NCBI RefSeq assembly: GCF_001426705.1
Contig: NZ_LMFC01000003.1
Span: forward strand, 356,995-420,994
Source of the DNA: Cellulomonas sp. Root485
GTDB lineage: Bacteria; Actinomycetota; Actinomycetes; Actinomycetales; Cellulomonadaceae
Direction: 5' to 3'
DNA length: 64,000 bases
The first letter of the stretch is position 1. Each line of letters opens with the position of its first letter. This document shows, piece by piece, positions 11,263 to 19,335 of the stretch. The translations under genes were made by a program, and so were the position numbers. The notes beneath the pieces were generated by a model. It was not told the origin of the DNA, ran no database searches, and worked only from the letters and a program-made list of their open reading frames with translations.

Positions 11263-11889
11263 TCAACCGCCCGCGTCCACCGTCCGCGTCGCGGCGAGCT
11301 GCTCGACCAGCCGCCAGCGGGACGCCGTCGTCTCGGCCAGCTGGAGGCCGGCGGCGTCCAGCAGCAGCAGGGGGCGTCGACGGTGGTGCTCCCCCGCCCG
11401 CTCGGGCGTCACGCGGTCGAGCACGCGCTGCACCCCTCGGCCCAGCCGGGCGGACGACTCGACGTGATCGGCCATGAGCAGCCGGCCGCCGGGACGCAGC
11501 ACGCGCGCCAGCTCGCGCAGGACCGCGAGCTCGTCCGCCACGCAGCACATCGCGAACGTGGACACCACCGTGTCGAAGGAGTTGTCCGGCAGGTCCAGGT
11601 GGGCGGTGTCGGCCTCCAGGAGCCGGACCTGCACACCGACCTCTTTCGCTCGCGCCGCGGCCGCCCGCAGCATCGCGGGGCTGACGTCGGTCAGCGTCAG
11701 GTCGGTGACGCGGTCGGCGTAGTAGGGCAGGTTCGCGCCGGTGCCGACGCCGACCTCCAGGGTGCTGCCCGACACCCGCTCGGCGATCCAGCGCCGAGCC
11801 GGTGCGAACAGGCGCGGCTCGAGGAACCCCGTGGTCCGGTCGTAGTTCGGAGCCTGCCCGTCCCAGTACTCCGCCCGCGTCACGCCCAT
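11263..11889 (-). CDS. Class I SAM-dependent methyltransferase
   Basis: A 208-residue methyltransferase with SAM motif I LEVGVGTGAN (44-53), an acidic end to the next strand (TDVSPAMLRAA), and the post-motif FDTVVSTFAMCCV followed by ELARVLRPGGRLLMADHVE. The pattern resembles the UbiE/phosphatidylethanolamine N-methyltransferase-like group. The ATG at 11889 starts MGVTRAEYWD; the frame is open further upstream, but that part reads as low-complexity shadow sequence. It lies 99 bp upstream of the ABC pair on the same strand. The acceptor molecule cannot be deduced. Confidence 0.85.
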   Translation of the reverse strand: MGVTRAEYWDGQAPNYDRTTGFLEPRLFAPARRWIAERVSGSTLEVGVGTGANLPYYADRVTDLTLTDVSPAMLRAAAARAKEVGVQVRLLEADTAHLDLPDNSFDTVVSTFAMCCVADELAVLRELARVLRPGGRLLMADHVESSARLGRGVQRVLDRVTPERAGEHHRRRPLLLLDAAGLQLAETTASRWRLVEQLAATRTVDAGG

Positions 11890-11941
11890 GGCGCCCCAGG
11901 CTGCCACCGGTCCCCCGTCCGGCACACCCCTCGGGAGGTCG

Positions 11942-13051
11942 TCAGCGCTTCGGCCACGTCCACGCCGGGCTGTCGAACATCCCCGCACCCTCCACGGACG
12001 TCGCGCCTGCGCCGCCCTTGGTGAGCTCGACGGTCGTGGCGTCCACGGTGCGCAGGGCACGGACCAGGTCCCCGGCGTGCGTGACGACGAGCACCTGCGA
12101 CCGCTCGGCGGCCGACGCGACCAGGGCGCCGACGGCCGGCATGAGGCTCGGGTGCAGGCTCGACTCCGGCTCGTTGAGCACCAGCAGGTCCGGCGGGCGG
12201 GTCGCGTGGGCCGCGGCGACCAGCAGCAGGAACGTGAGCGTGCCGTCGGAGAGCTCGGCCGCCGAGAGCGGTCGCCGCAGGCCGGGCTGCGTCATCGCGA
12301 CCCGGCACGCGCCGTCGTCGTCCTCGGTGATCACCACGCGCGAGCCGGGGAACGCGGCGTCGACCGACGCCTGGAGCGCGTCCGCGTCGCCCATGAGCTC
12401 GATCGTCATCAGCGCCGCGGCGAGGTCGTCTCCGGACGGGGACAGGACCGGGGTGTACGTCGCGACGCCCGGGCGCCGGACCGGGCTGTCCGCATCGGTG
12501 CGCAGGTGGTCGTAGAACCGCCACCGGCGGGCCTGCTCCCGCAGCGCGAACAGGTCGGGGGTGGCCGCGGGGTCCGCGAGGAGGGCCATCACCGACTCGT
12601 GCGCGTTCACCGTGAGCGGCACGGTGGTCCACGCGCCGTCGTCGTCACGGGTGCGGACGCGCGACCCGGTGCGCTCGGTCAGGACCGTCGACGGCCGCAG
12701 CACCGGGCCGGCCCACACGACCTCGGACTTGATCTCCGGGTCGAGCTTGAACGGACCCATCTGCGGAAGCCCGAGGTCGATCGCGTAGGACAGGTCCTCC
12801 GTCGCGACCCCCAACCGGACCGCGACGGGACCGTCCTGGCGCCGACCGGCGTGCATCGCGGAACGCATCCCGCCCTCGCGCGCGAGCGATGAGACGGCGC
12901 CGTCCCGTGCCACCTCGGCGAGCAGGCGCAGCGCGCGGTAGACGCTCGTCTTGCCGCTGCCGTTGGCGCCGGTGACGACGGTGAGGTTGCCGAGGCCGAG
13001 GGTCAGCGAACGCAGGCTGCGGTACCCCTCGACGGCGAGCGTCCGGATCAT
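11942..13051 (-). CDS. AAA-family ATPase (RecF/OLD-like, AAA_21 type)
   Basis: A 369-residue P-loop ATPase. Walker A GANGSGKT is at 28-35, right after the FRNYR-like start EGYRSLRSLTL, and the Walker B/signature region LLVLNEPESSLHP starts at about 289, followed by the VVTHAGDLV switch. Asn in place of the usual Walker B Asp (NEPE) is common in this subgroup. There is no TOPRIM or nuclease domain and no partner gene, so it is not a recognisable OLD nuclease or Gabija-like system. It may act alone in DNA repair or an undefined process. The neighbours on the same strand are unrelated enzymes. Confidence 0.82.
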   Translation of the reverse strand: MIRTLAVEGYRSLRSLTLGLGNLTVVTGANGSGKTSVYRALRLLAEVARDGAVSSLAREGGMRSAMHAGRRQDGPVAVRLGVATEDLSYAIDLGLPQMGPFKLDPEIKSEVVWAGPVLRPSTVLTERTGSRVRTRDDDGAWTTVPLTVNAHESVMALLADPAATPDLFALREQARRWRFYDHLRTDADSPVRRPGVATYTPVLSPSGDDLAAALMTIELMGDADALQASVDAAFPGSRVVITEDDDGACRVAMTQPGLRRPLSAAELSDGTLTFLLLVAAAHATRPPDLLVLNEPESSLHPSLMPAVGALVASAAERSQVLVVTHAGDLVRALRTVDATTVELTKGGAGATSVEGAGMFDSPAWTWPKR

Positions 13052-13080
13052 GGCGCGACCTTAGCGGCGGCCACCGACGC

Positions 13081-13509
13081 TCAGACCGGCTCCAGCAGCA
13101 CGACGGGGATCACGCGCGTCGTCCGTGTCTGGTACTCCCCGTAGTTGGCCAGCGCCTCGACGATCCGAGGCCAGAGCTCGTCGCGCTCGTCGGGCGTCGT
13201 CACCCGCGCGACCATGTCGACCATCGGGCCGCCACCCACCGAGACCCGCACCTGCGGGTGGTCGCGCAGGTTGAGGAACCAGGACGGGTGCTCGTCGTTG
13301 CCCCCGGCGGACGCGACGACGACGAGCGTCTCCCCGAGAGTGAGGGGAGCGGTCAGCATCGACGACCGTGCCTTGCCCGACTTCCGCCCGACCGTCACCA
13401 GCTCCAGGGACGGCAGACCGACCAGCGTCGCCCCGAACCGGCCCCCGCTGACCTTCATGCCCGCGCGGTGGAGCCAGCTCAGCGTTCGCATCACGACGGT
13501 GCTGGTCAT
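13081..13509 (-). CDS. Deazaflavin (F420)-dependent nitroreductase-family protein (Ddn-like)
   Basis: A 142-residue split-barrel protein starting at the ATG at 13509. The motifs LELVTVGRKSGKARSSMLTAPL and VVVASAGGNDEHPSWFLNLRDHPQVRV are diagnostic of the Ddn/FGD-type deazaflavin-dependent nitroreductase family, which uses reduced F420 on quinones and nitro compounds. Enzymes of this family are mostly actinobacterial. It is read convergently toward the AAA gene's region and divergently from the PIN-like gene 45 bp away. A second F420-type enzyme lies at 24669. Confidence 0.9.
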   Translation of the reverse strand: MTSTVVMRTLSWLHRAGMKVSGGRFGATLVGLPSLELVTVGRKSGKARSSMLTAPLTLGETLVVVASAGGNDEHPSWFLNLRDHPQVRVSVGGGPMVDMVARVTTPDERDELWPRIVEALANYGEYQTRTTRVIPVVLLEPV

Positions 13510-13554
13510 GCCTCGATGAGAACACGTGTCGGACCCCGGTGCGACGATGCCGGG

Positions 13555-13962
13555 ATGACCAAGTTCGTCGTCGACGCGGGTGCCGCCCTCCGGTTCGCCG
13601 CGACCGGCACCCCGCTGCCCGACGCCCACGAGCTCCTCGCGCCCACCCTCCTGCGCTCCCAGGCCCTGTCCGCGATGCACGAGGCCGTGCACCAGGGCTC
13701 CTTGACCGCGGCCGAGGCGCGCGAGCGGCTGGCGCGGCTGAACCGGTTGAAGATCCGGCTCCTCGGCGACGGGGTCCTGCGCAAGGTGGCCTGGACGATC
13801 GCCGACGACCTCGGCTGGGAGTCCACGTACGCCGCCGAGTACGTCGCGCTCACCCGGCTCCAGGCGGACTACCTGGTGACGCTCGACGACGACCTCGCGC
13901 GAGCCGTGCAGGGCGTCGTGCCGACCGCACCGTTCGACGCTCTCCTCGATCCCCGGTCCTAG
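13555..13962 (+). CDS. PIN-domain-like protein without an obvious antitoxin
   Basis: A 135-residue protein beginning TKFVVDAGAALRFA, the first-strand acidic motif of PIN nucleases. It ends with TIADDLGWESTYAAEYVALTRLQADYLVTLDDDLARAV, which holds the later acidic residues (E, then LDDDL) of the VapC-type active site. Such proteins are usually Mg-dependent ribonucleases and toxins of VapBC pairs. Here no small VapB-like gene lies directly before or after it; the start is only 45 bp from the divergent Ddn-like gene. It could be an orphan toxin or a non-toxin PIN protein. Confidence 0.7.
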   Translation: MTKFVVDAGAALRFAATGTPLPDAHELLAPTLLRSQALSAMHEAVHQGSLTAAEARERLARLNRLKIRLLGDGVLRKVAWTIADDLGWESTYAAEYVALTRLQADYLVTLDDDLARAVQGVVPTAPFDALLDPRS

Positions 13963-13971
13963 GGTGCAGAG

Positions 13972-14550
13972 ATGGACGACTACTGGTGGGAGCCCCCGAT
14001 GGCGGGCACCGAGCTGGAGCACCTGGTCGGCGCTCTCGAGCGGCTGCGCACCACGTTCCGCTGGAAGGCCGACGACCTCGATGCCGCCGCGCTGAGTGCC
14101 CGGATCGCTTCGTCGGAGCTGACCCTCGGCGGTCTGCTCAAGCACCTCGCGGCCGTCGAGGACATCCAGTTCACGGTCAAGCTGAGAGGCGGCCGGATCG
14201 GTGAGCCCTGGGAGTCCACGCCGTGGCGGGGCGGCAACGACTGGCTCTTCAGCACCGCCGCCGACGACACCCCGGAGCAGCTCTACGCGTACTGGGACGA
14301 CGCCGTCCGCAGGTCCCGCGACCGCCTCGGGGCAGCGCTGACCGCCGGCGGGCTCGACCAGCGGGTCGACCTGGCCGCTCTCGACGGCACCCACGCGAAC
14401 CTTCGCCGGATCATGTTCGACCTCGTCGAGGAGTACGGGCGGCACACCGGGCACGCCGACCTGCTCCGTGAGGCCGTCGACGGCCGCGTCGGCGAGGACC
14501 CGCCGGACGGCTGGCGTGCGGTGTCGGGCCGCTTCGGTCCGTCCGACTGA
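13972..14550 (+). CDS. DinB-family (DUF664) protein
   Basis: A 192-residue predicted four-helix-bundle protein. The start DYWWEPPMAGTELEHLVGALERLRTTFRWK and the later LTLGGLLKHLAAVED and VEEYGRHTGHADLLREAVDG match the DUF664/DinB group. The histidines of KHLAAVED and RHTGHAD are the usual metal ligands. Members include mycothiol- and bacillithiol-dependent transferases, so a thiol-transfer role is possible in a mycothiol-using actinobacterium, but nothing here proves it. It starts 9 bp after the PIN-like gene and is probably co-transcribed with it and with the GNAT gene that follows. Confidence 0.87.
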   Translation: MDDYWWEPPMAGTELEHLVGALERLRTTFRWKADDLDAAALSARIASSELTLGGLLKHLAAVEDIQFTVKLRGGRIGEPWESTPWRGGNDWLFSTAADDTPEQLYAYWDDAVRRSRDRLGAALTAGGLDQRVDLAALDGTHANLRRIMFDLVEEYGRHTGHADLLREAVDGRVGEDPPDGWRAVSGRFGPSD

Positions 14551-14574
14551 CCGGCTCGTGCCACCATCCCCCAC

Positions 14575-15129
14575 GTGAACATCACCCTCAGCCCGTGGTC
14601 GGTCGCCGACGCCGACGCGCTCGCCGCCGCTGTCGGGGAGAGCCCCGAGCTCGGTGTCCAGCTCGGTGAGGCGGTCGAGACGCCTGCCGCCGCCCGGGAC
14701 TACATCACGCGGTACCTGACCGACGACGAGGGCACGGTCGCGTTCGCGATCCGCGTCGACGGCGTCGCGGTCGGCCACGTGGCCCTGAGCCACATCGAAC
14801 GCCGCAACGACTCGGCCTGGGCGTCGTACTGGGTGACTGCGAGCCGGCGCCGCCACAAGCTGGCCTCCCGCGCACTGGCCACGATCGCCGCCCACGCGTT
14901 CGACACCCTGGGCCTGTTCCGGCTCGAGCTCGGGCACCGCGTGAACAACCCGGCGTCCTGCCGGGTGGCGACCGCCGCGGGGTTCGCCGCCGAGGGGATC
15001 GAGCGGGCCAAGCTGCGCTACGGCAGCGACCGGTACGACGTCGAGACGCACGCCCGGCTGTCCACCGACCCGCGACCGTCGATCGAGCTGATCCCGATCG
15101 TCGACGTGGCCCCGACCCCGGAGCGGTGA
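14575..15129 (+). CDS. GNAT-family N-acetyltransferase (RimJ/RimL-like)
   Basis: A 184-residue acetyltransferase with a GTG start. The core strand VAFAIRVDGVAVGHVALSHI is followed by the acetyl-CoA-binding segment WVTASRRRHKLASRALATIAAHAF and then LGLFRLELGHRVNNPASCRVATAAGFAAEGI, the classic RimJ/RimL ending. The pyrophosphate loop reads RRRHKLA instead of the usual RGxGxA, which is tolerated in this branch. It acylates an amine of unknown identity. It lies 24 bp after the DinB gene in the same direction. Confidence 0.88.
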   Translation: MNITLSPWSVADADALAAAVGESPELGVQLGEAVETPAAARDYITRYLTDDEGTVAFAIRVDGVAVGHVALSHIERRNDSAWASYWVTASRRRHKLASRALATIAAHAFDTLGLFRLELGHRVNNPASCRVATAAGFAAEGIERAKLRYGSDRYDVETHARLSTDPRPSIELIPIVDVAPTPER

Positions 15130-15187
15130 CCGGCGGCGCCGCCGTCACGTCGCAGCGGGCTGGGGTCAGCCCGCGTCGTCCGGGCAG

Positions 15188-15751
15188 TCAGAAGTCGCCG
15201 CCGCCGAAGTCTCCCCCGAAGTCGCCGCCGAAGCCTCCGTCGAACCCCGCGTCCCCACCGGAGTCGGCCGCGACGTCGCCGCCACCGTCGGCTGCGGGAT
15301 CCGCGCCGCCGCCGTCGGACAGGTCGAAGAAGCTGTCTGCGATCGCGGTGCCGACGAACGCACCGGCGACGCTGGCCAGGAGGCTGCCGGCGAGCATCCC
15401 GCCCATGCCGATGCCCCCACCGCCGCCGCCGCCGCCGAAGCGGTTCTCCAGCGTCCCGGGCGCGCGCAGCTCCGCCCTCGTGGCCATGCGTGCCAGCGCG
15501 CGAGGGTCGTCGGACTGAGCCCGCTCGGCCTCGGGCACGTCCTGCGAGAGCCCGTCGAGGACCTGCCGGCGCTGCTCGGGTGTCAGCTGCGCGAACGCCT
15601 CGGCGTGCGCCTGCTCGATCGCGTCGGGCGGCGCGGTGCGCAGCAGGTAGCGGTAGCGGTCGATGGCGGCCTCGTCAGAGGTTGCGGGCCGGCTGCCGTA
15701 CGGCGCGGTCGGCTGCTCCTCACGACCCAGGAACCGGTCGAGGAATCCCAT
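15188..15751 (-). CDS. Conserved actinobacterial protein with a Gly/Asp-rich tail, function unknown
   Basis: A 187-residue protein starting MGFLDRFLGREE at the ATG at 15751, preceded by GAGAGG at 8 nt; an ATG and a GTG just upstream are less well placed. Residues 25-80 hold a helical region (RYRYLLRTAPPDAIEQAHAEAFAQLTPEQRR). Next come a run of eight glycines, a small-residue hydrophobic segment (MLAGSLLASVAGAFVGTAIA, perhaps membrane-associated) and an acidic tail of repeated GGDFGG units ending in GDF. I cannot give it a function. Similar proteins seem to be widespread in Micrococcales, but this is from memory. Confidence 0.75.
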   Translation of the reverse strand: MGFLDRFLGREEQPTAPYGSRPATSDEAAIDRYRYLLRTAPPDAIEQAHAEAFAQLTPEQRRQVLDGLSQDVPEAERAQSDDPRALARMATRAELRAPGTLENRFGGGGGGGGIGMGGMLAGSLLASVAGAFVGTAIADSFFDLSDGGGADPAADGGGDVAADSGGDAGFDGGFGGDFGGDFGGGDF

Positions 15752-15878
15752 GCTCATCACCTCTCGTGTTCGGTTCCCCGTCCAACGCGGGGGTGACCTG
15801 ACGGGTTCCGAGAATTACTCATGGCAGGCGCGCCCGCCTCCTGACAGAGTGACGCCGCCCGAGCCACTGGAGGTCACC

Positions 15879-16655
15879 ATGCCCGCTCTCGACGGACGCG
15901 TCGTCCTGGTCACCGGCGCCAGCCGACGGATCGCGATCGGCGCCGGGGTCGCCCGCCGCCTGGTCGCCGACGGCGCGACGGTGCTGCTGCACTCCTGGTC
16001 GCCGCACGACGCCGAGCAGCCGTGGGGTGCCGACGAGGGCGGGGTCGACGCCCTGGTCGACGAGCTGCGCGCGGCCGGCGGGACCGTCGAGCACGTGTCG
16101 ATGGACCTCGCCGACCCGGCGGCGCCGCACGCGCTGGTCGACGCCGCGCACGACGCGTTCGGGCGGCTCGACGCCGTCGTCGCCAACCACGCGCGCAGCT
16201 CGGGGCAGAACCTGGAGCAGCTGACCGCCGCGGAGATCGACCTGTCCTACGCGGTGAACACCCGCGCCACCCTGCTGCTCGTGCAGGCGTTCGCGGCCCG
16301 GCACGACGACGCCCCGGGCGGCCGCGTCATCGTCTTCACGTCCGGCCAGTACCGCGGCGCGATGCCCGACGAGCTGCCCTACATCGCGTCGAAGGCCGCC
16401 CTGCACGAGCTCACGGCAAGCCTCGCGGTGCACCTGATGCCCCGCGGCATCACGGTCAACTGCGTGAACCCCGGCCCGAACGACACCGGCTACGCCGACG
16501 AGGCCACACGTGCAGCGCTGAGCGCCCACAGCCCCGGCGGCCGGTGGAGCACGCCGGCGGACACGGCCAAGCTGATCGCCTGGCTGCTCAGCGACGAGGC
16601 CGACTGGGTGACCGGCCAGACCATCGCGTCGGACGGCGGCTTCTCGTCGCTCTGA
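15879..16655 (+). CDS. Short-chain dehydrogenase/reductase (FabG-like)
   Basis: A 258-residue SDR. The cofactor motif is TGASRRIAIG (an expanded TGxxxGIG), the NAG motif is replaced by VVANHAR, and the catalytic YIASK tetrad is present, followed by INCVNPGPNDTGYAD and a C-terminal DEADWVTGQTIASDGG typical of FabG-like 3-oxoacyl reductases. The start ATG at 15879 has GGAGG seven bases upstream. The RRIAIG insertion and WSPHD segment place it with 3-ketoacyl reductase-like SDRs of unknown substrate. It is 17 bp before the MazF-like gene on the same strand. Confidence 0.88.
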   Translation: MPALDGRVVLVTGASRRIAIGAGVARRLVADGATVLLHSWSPHDAEQPWGADEGGVDALVDELRAAGGTVEHVSMDLADPAAPHALVDAAHDAFGRLDAVVANHARSSGQNLEQLTAAEIDLSYAVNTRATLLLVQAFAARHDDAPGGRVIVFTSGQYRGAMPDELPYIASKAALHELTASLAVHLMPRGITVNCVNPGPNDTGYADEATRAALSAHSPGGRWSTPADTAKLIAWLLSDEADWVTGQTIASDGGFSSL

Positions 16656-16672
16656 GCATCTACGCTCCGCGG

Positions 16673-17092
16673 GTGACCGAGCTCGCCCAGCTGCCCCTCG
16701 ACCACCCGTGGATGACTGTCGGCGTTCTCGCCGTGCTTCTCCTCGTCCTCGTCCTCCTCGGTCGGCGCAGGCCGCGTGCCGGAGGCCCGCAGGCGGGCGA
16801 CGTGTGGTTCGCCGAGGTGCCGTTCGAGGACGGTTCCGGGAGCAAGGACCGGCCCGTGCTGGTGCTGTCGGCCAGCGGTCGCTCGTGCGAGGTGGCACGG
16901 TTCACGTCGCAGGACAAGAACGGTCGCCGCGACCACGTGCGGGTACCGCAGGGCGTCCCCGGGCTGCCGAAGGCCAGCTGGCTGAACCTGCGGCCGACGA
17001 GCCTGCCGCGCTCCGCGTTCCGTCGTCGCACCGGGCAGCCGGGCGAGGCGTTCGTCGCCTGGTACCGCGACGCGGCAGACAATCGGGTGTGA
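16673..17092 (+). CDS. Membrane-anchored MazF/PemK-like protein
   Basis: A 139-residue protein with a GTG start. Residues 14-30 form one hydrophobic helix (MTVGVLAVLLLVLVLLG), then a basic stop-transfer RRRPR. Residues 41-120 match the MazF/PemK barrel: AGDVWFAEVPFEDG, the conserved DRPVLVLS and a later LNLRPTSLPRSAF. MazF toxins are mRNA interferases, but they are usually soluble and follow an antitoxin gene. Here there is no antitoxin, and the N-terminal anchor would hold the domain at the cytoplasmic face. It may be a conserved actinobacterial descendant with another role. Sequence neighbours are an SDR and an MFS exporter. Confidence 0.75.
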   Translation: MTELAQLPLDHPWMTVGVLAVLLLVLVLLGRRRPRAGGPQAGDVWFAEVPFEDGSGSKDRPVLVLSASGRSCEVARFTSQDKNGRRDHVRVPQGVPGLPKASWLNLRPTSLPRSAFRRRTGQPGEAFVAWYRDAADNRV

Positions 17093-17126
17093 TCCGCACC
17101 GTCCGACGGCGTACCGTCCCGTCCTC

Positions 17127-18371
17127 GTGAGCCGGATCCTCGACACCGTCGTCCCGCGCCGGCTGGGCACCCGGTTCCGGTGGCTGCTGGCGTCGTCGTG
17201 GAGCTCGAACCTCGGCGACGGGATCGTGCTGGCCGCGGGTCCGTTGCTCGTGGCGTCGCGGACGGACGACGCGTTCCTGGTCGCGCTGGCGGCGCTGCTC
17301 CAGTGGCTGCCACCGCTGCTGTTCGGGCTGTGGGCCGGGGCGGTGACGGACCGGCTGGACCGGCGACGGCTCATCATCGTCGTCGACTCGCTGCGGACCC
17401 TGGTCCTGCTGCTGCTCGCGACAGCGGTCGTGCTCGACGTCGCGACCATCTGGCTCGTGCTGGTGGCGATGTTCCTGCTGGGCACCGCGGAGACGTTCGC
17501 CGACAACGCGTCGAGCACGCTGGTGCCGATGCTGGTGCAGCGCGACGACCTCGCGCTGGCGAACAGCCGGATCATGGCCGGGTTCGTCACCGTCAACCAG
17601 CTGGTCGGGCCGCCGCTGGGGGCGTTCCTGTTCGCCGTCGGGCAGGCGCTGCCGTTCGCCGCCGAGGCGGTGCTCGTCGGCGCGGGCGCGGTGCTGATCT
17701 CCCGCATCGCGCTGCCGCCGCACCGGAGCGGGGAGCACACGACGCACATCCGGCACGACATCGCCGAGGGCGTCCGCTGGGTGCGGCACCACGCGGCGGT
17801 GCGGACGCTGGTGCTGACCATCCTCATCTTCAACGTGACGTTCGGGGCCGCCTGGTCGGTACTCGTCCTGTACGCGCGGGACCAGCTGGGGCTGGGGGCG
17901 ATCGGGTTCGGGCTCATCACGACGGTCAGCGCGGTCGGCGGTCTCGTCGGCACCCTGACGTACGGGTGGATCACGCAGCGGGTCAGCCTGGCGAACCTCA
18001 TGCGGATCGGCCTGATCATCGAGACCCTCACGCACCTGGCCCTCGCGCTGACGACGACCGCCTGGTTCGCGCTGTGCGTGTTCTTCGTGTTCGGCGCGCA
18101 CGCGTTCGTGTGGGGGACGACATCCGTGACCATCCGGCAGCGGGCGGTGCCGACGCAGCTGCAGGGGCGGGTCGGCAGCGTGCACCTGGTGGGGGTGTTC
18201 GGCGGGCTGGTGGTCGGCGCCGCGATCGGCGGGCTGCTCGCGCAGCGGTACGGCGTGGCGGCACCGTTCTGGTTCGCGTTCGTCGGGTCGGCGATCTTCG
18301 TGGTGCTCATCTGGCACCAGCTGCGGCACGTCGCGCACACCGACGAGCTGGATGCGCCCGCCCAGGCTTGA
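17127..18371 (+). CDS. MFS transporter (enterobactin-exporter-like MFS_3)
   Basis: A 414-residue membrane protein with about 12 helices. The loop motif GLWAGAVTDRLDRRRL between helices 2 and 3 is the MFS signature, and the pairs RHDIAEGVRWVRHHAAVRTL and the later GLITTVSAVGGLVGTL are typical of MFS_3/EntS-like drug or siderophore exporters. It starts with GTG at 17127. Its stop codon overlaps the -35 element of the arsenic-cassette promoter, so the two units are tightly packed but likely separately transcribed. Substrate unknown; a role in arsenical export is possible but not shown. Confidence 0.87.
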   Translation: MSRILDTVVPRRLGTRFRWLLASSWSSNLGDGIVLAAGPLLVASRTDDAFLVALAALLQWLPPLLFGLWAGAVTDRLDRRRLIIVVDSLRTLVLLLLATAVVLDVATIWLVLVAMFLLGTAETFADNASSTLVPMLVQRDDLALANSRIMAGFVTVNQLVGPPLGAFLFAVGQALPFAAEAVLVGAGAVLISRIALPPHRSGEHTTHIRHDIAEGVRWVRHHAAVRTLVLTILIFNVTFGAAWSVLVLYARDQLGLGAIGFGLITTVSAVGGLVGTLTYGWITQRVSLANLMRIGLIIETLTHLALALTTTAWFALCVFFVFGAHAFVWGTTSVTIRQRAVPTQLQGRVGSVHLVGVFGGLVVGAAIGGLLAQRYGVAAPFWFAFVGSAIFVVLIWHQLRHVAHTDELDAPAQA

Positions 18372-18402
18372 CGTCTGTATAGAAGATGTTCAATATAGCG
18401 GC
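18368..18402 (+). promoter_or_regulatory. Leaderless promoter with ArsR-type operator for the arsenic cassette
   Basis: TTGACG (18368-18373), a 17-nt spacer and CAATAT (18391-18396) form a promoter whose start site would fall at or next to the GTG at 18403, giving a leaderless mRNA. An imperfect palindrome at 18375-18398 (CTGTATAGAAGA / TGTTCAATATAG, 9 of 12 positions paired) covers the spacer and -10, as expected for an ArsR/SmtB repressor site. The -35 overlaps the upstream MFS stop codon. Confidence 0.72.
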
Positions 18403-19335
18403 GTGACGACGACAGCCATGGGCGCCCCCGCCGCCGAGGACGTCGCCCGTGCCCTGCGCGCTCTCGCCGACCCCCTCCGGCTGCGCGCCCTCTCGCTGAT
18501 CACCGCCAGCCCGTCGGGCGAGGCGTGCGTGCTCGACATCAGCGAGCTCACGGCGGTGTCGCAGCCCACCGTGTCGCACCACCTCAAGGTCCTCCGGGAC
18601 GCCGGCATCGTCACGTCCGAGCGTCGCGGGACGTGGGTCTGGTACCGGCTCGCGCCCGAGCACCAGGGGGCGGTCCGCGCGGTCCTGGGCGCGTTCGCAG
18701 CCGTCGACGGCCGGCCGGCCGGCACGGTCCCCGACCTCGACGGCCACCTCGACCGCGTCGCCGCCGACCTCGCCCCGCGGTACCCGACGATCGACGCGGC
18801 TCGCGTCCGGGACGTCGTGCGCGACTCCGCGACGGCGCTCGCCCGCACGTCCGGCGTGGGCGCACGGCTGGTCAACCTCACCGACCGGTTCGCCCGCCAG
18901 CGCCTCGACGACCTCGTGCGGATCGAGGGCGGCACCACCGTCCCGCGCGTCCTGTTCGTCTGCGTCGCCAACGCCGGGCGCTCGCAGCTGGCGGCCGCCC
19001 TGCTCCAGCACTACGCGGGCGACGCGGTCCTGGCCCGGTCGGCCGGGTCGGCGCCGGCCCCCGCGATCCACACCCACGTCCGGCCCGAGCTCGAGGCGCT
19101 CGGCGCGGACGGGTTCCCCAAGCCGCTCACCGACGACGCCGTCCGCGCCGCCGACGTCGTCGTGACGATGGGCTGCGGCGACGTCTGCCCGGTCTATCCC
19201 GGCACCCGCTACGAGGACTGGGCGGTCGGCGACCCCGCGCTCGCATCCCCCGAGGGCGTCACGGCGATCCGCACCGACATCGACACCCGCGTCCGCACCC
19301 TGCTCACCACACTCGACACCATCGGAGCACCATGA
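18403..19335 (+). CDS. ArsR repressor - low-molecular-weight arsenate reductase fusion
   Basis: A 310-residue two-part protein. Residues 14-100 are an ArsR/SmtB winged helix (ALADPLRLRALSLI, DISELTAVSQPTVSHHLKVLRDAGIV). Residues about 110-178 are a helical linker resembling the three-helix region found before some mycobacterial ArsC proteins. Residues 181-310 are a low-molecular-weight phosphatase-fold arsenate reductase with the C-x5-R loop at C187-R193 and redox cysteine candidates C258 and C262 (MGCGDVCP). The GTG at 18403 is chosen because the -10 lies 6 nt upstream. It probably senses arsenite or antimonite, controls its own operon, and reduces arsenate with thiols such as mycothiol. Confidence 0.88.
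   Translation: MTTTAMGAPAAEDVARALRALADPLRLRALSLITASPSGEACVLDISELTAVSQPTVSHHLKVLRDAGIVTSERRGTWVWYRLAPEHQGAVRAVLGAFAAVDGRPAGTVPDLDGHLDRVAADLAPRYPTIDAARVRDVVRDSATALARTSGVGARLVNLTDRFARQRLDDLVRIEGGTTVPRVLFVCVANAGRSQLAAALLQHYAGDAVLARSAGSAPAPAIHTHVRPELEALGADGFPKPLTDDAVRAADVVVTMGCGDVCPVYPGTRYEDWAVGDPALASPEGVTAIRTDIDTRVRTLLTTLDTIGAP

Noticed and set aside
16490..18340. Very long open frame on the minus strand opposite the SDR, MazF-like and MFS genes
   Set aside because: Its translation is low-complexity Arg/Ser/Thr-rich sequence with no domain. It is the usual mirror reading of high-GC coding DNA.
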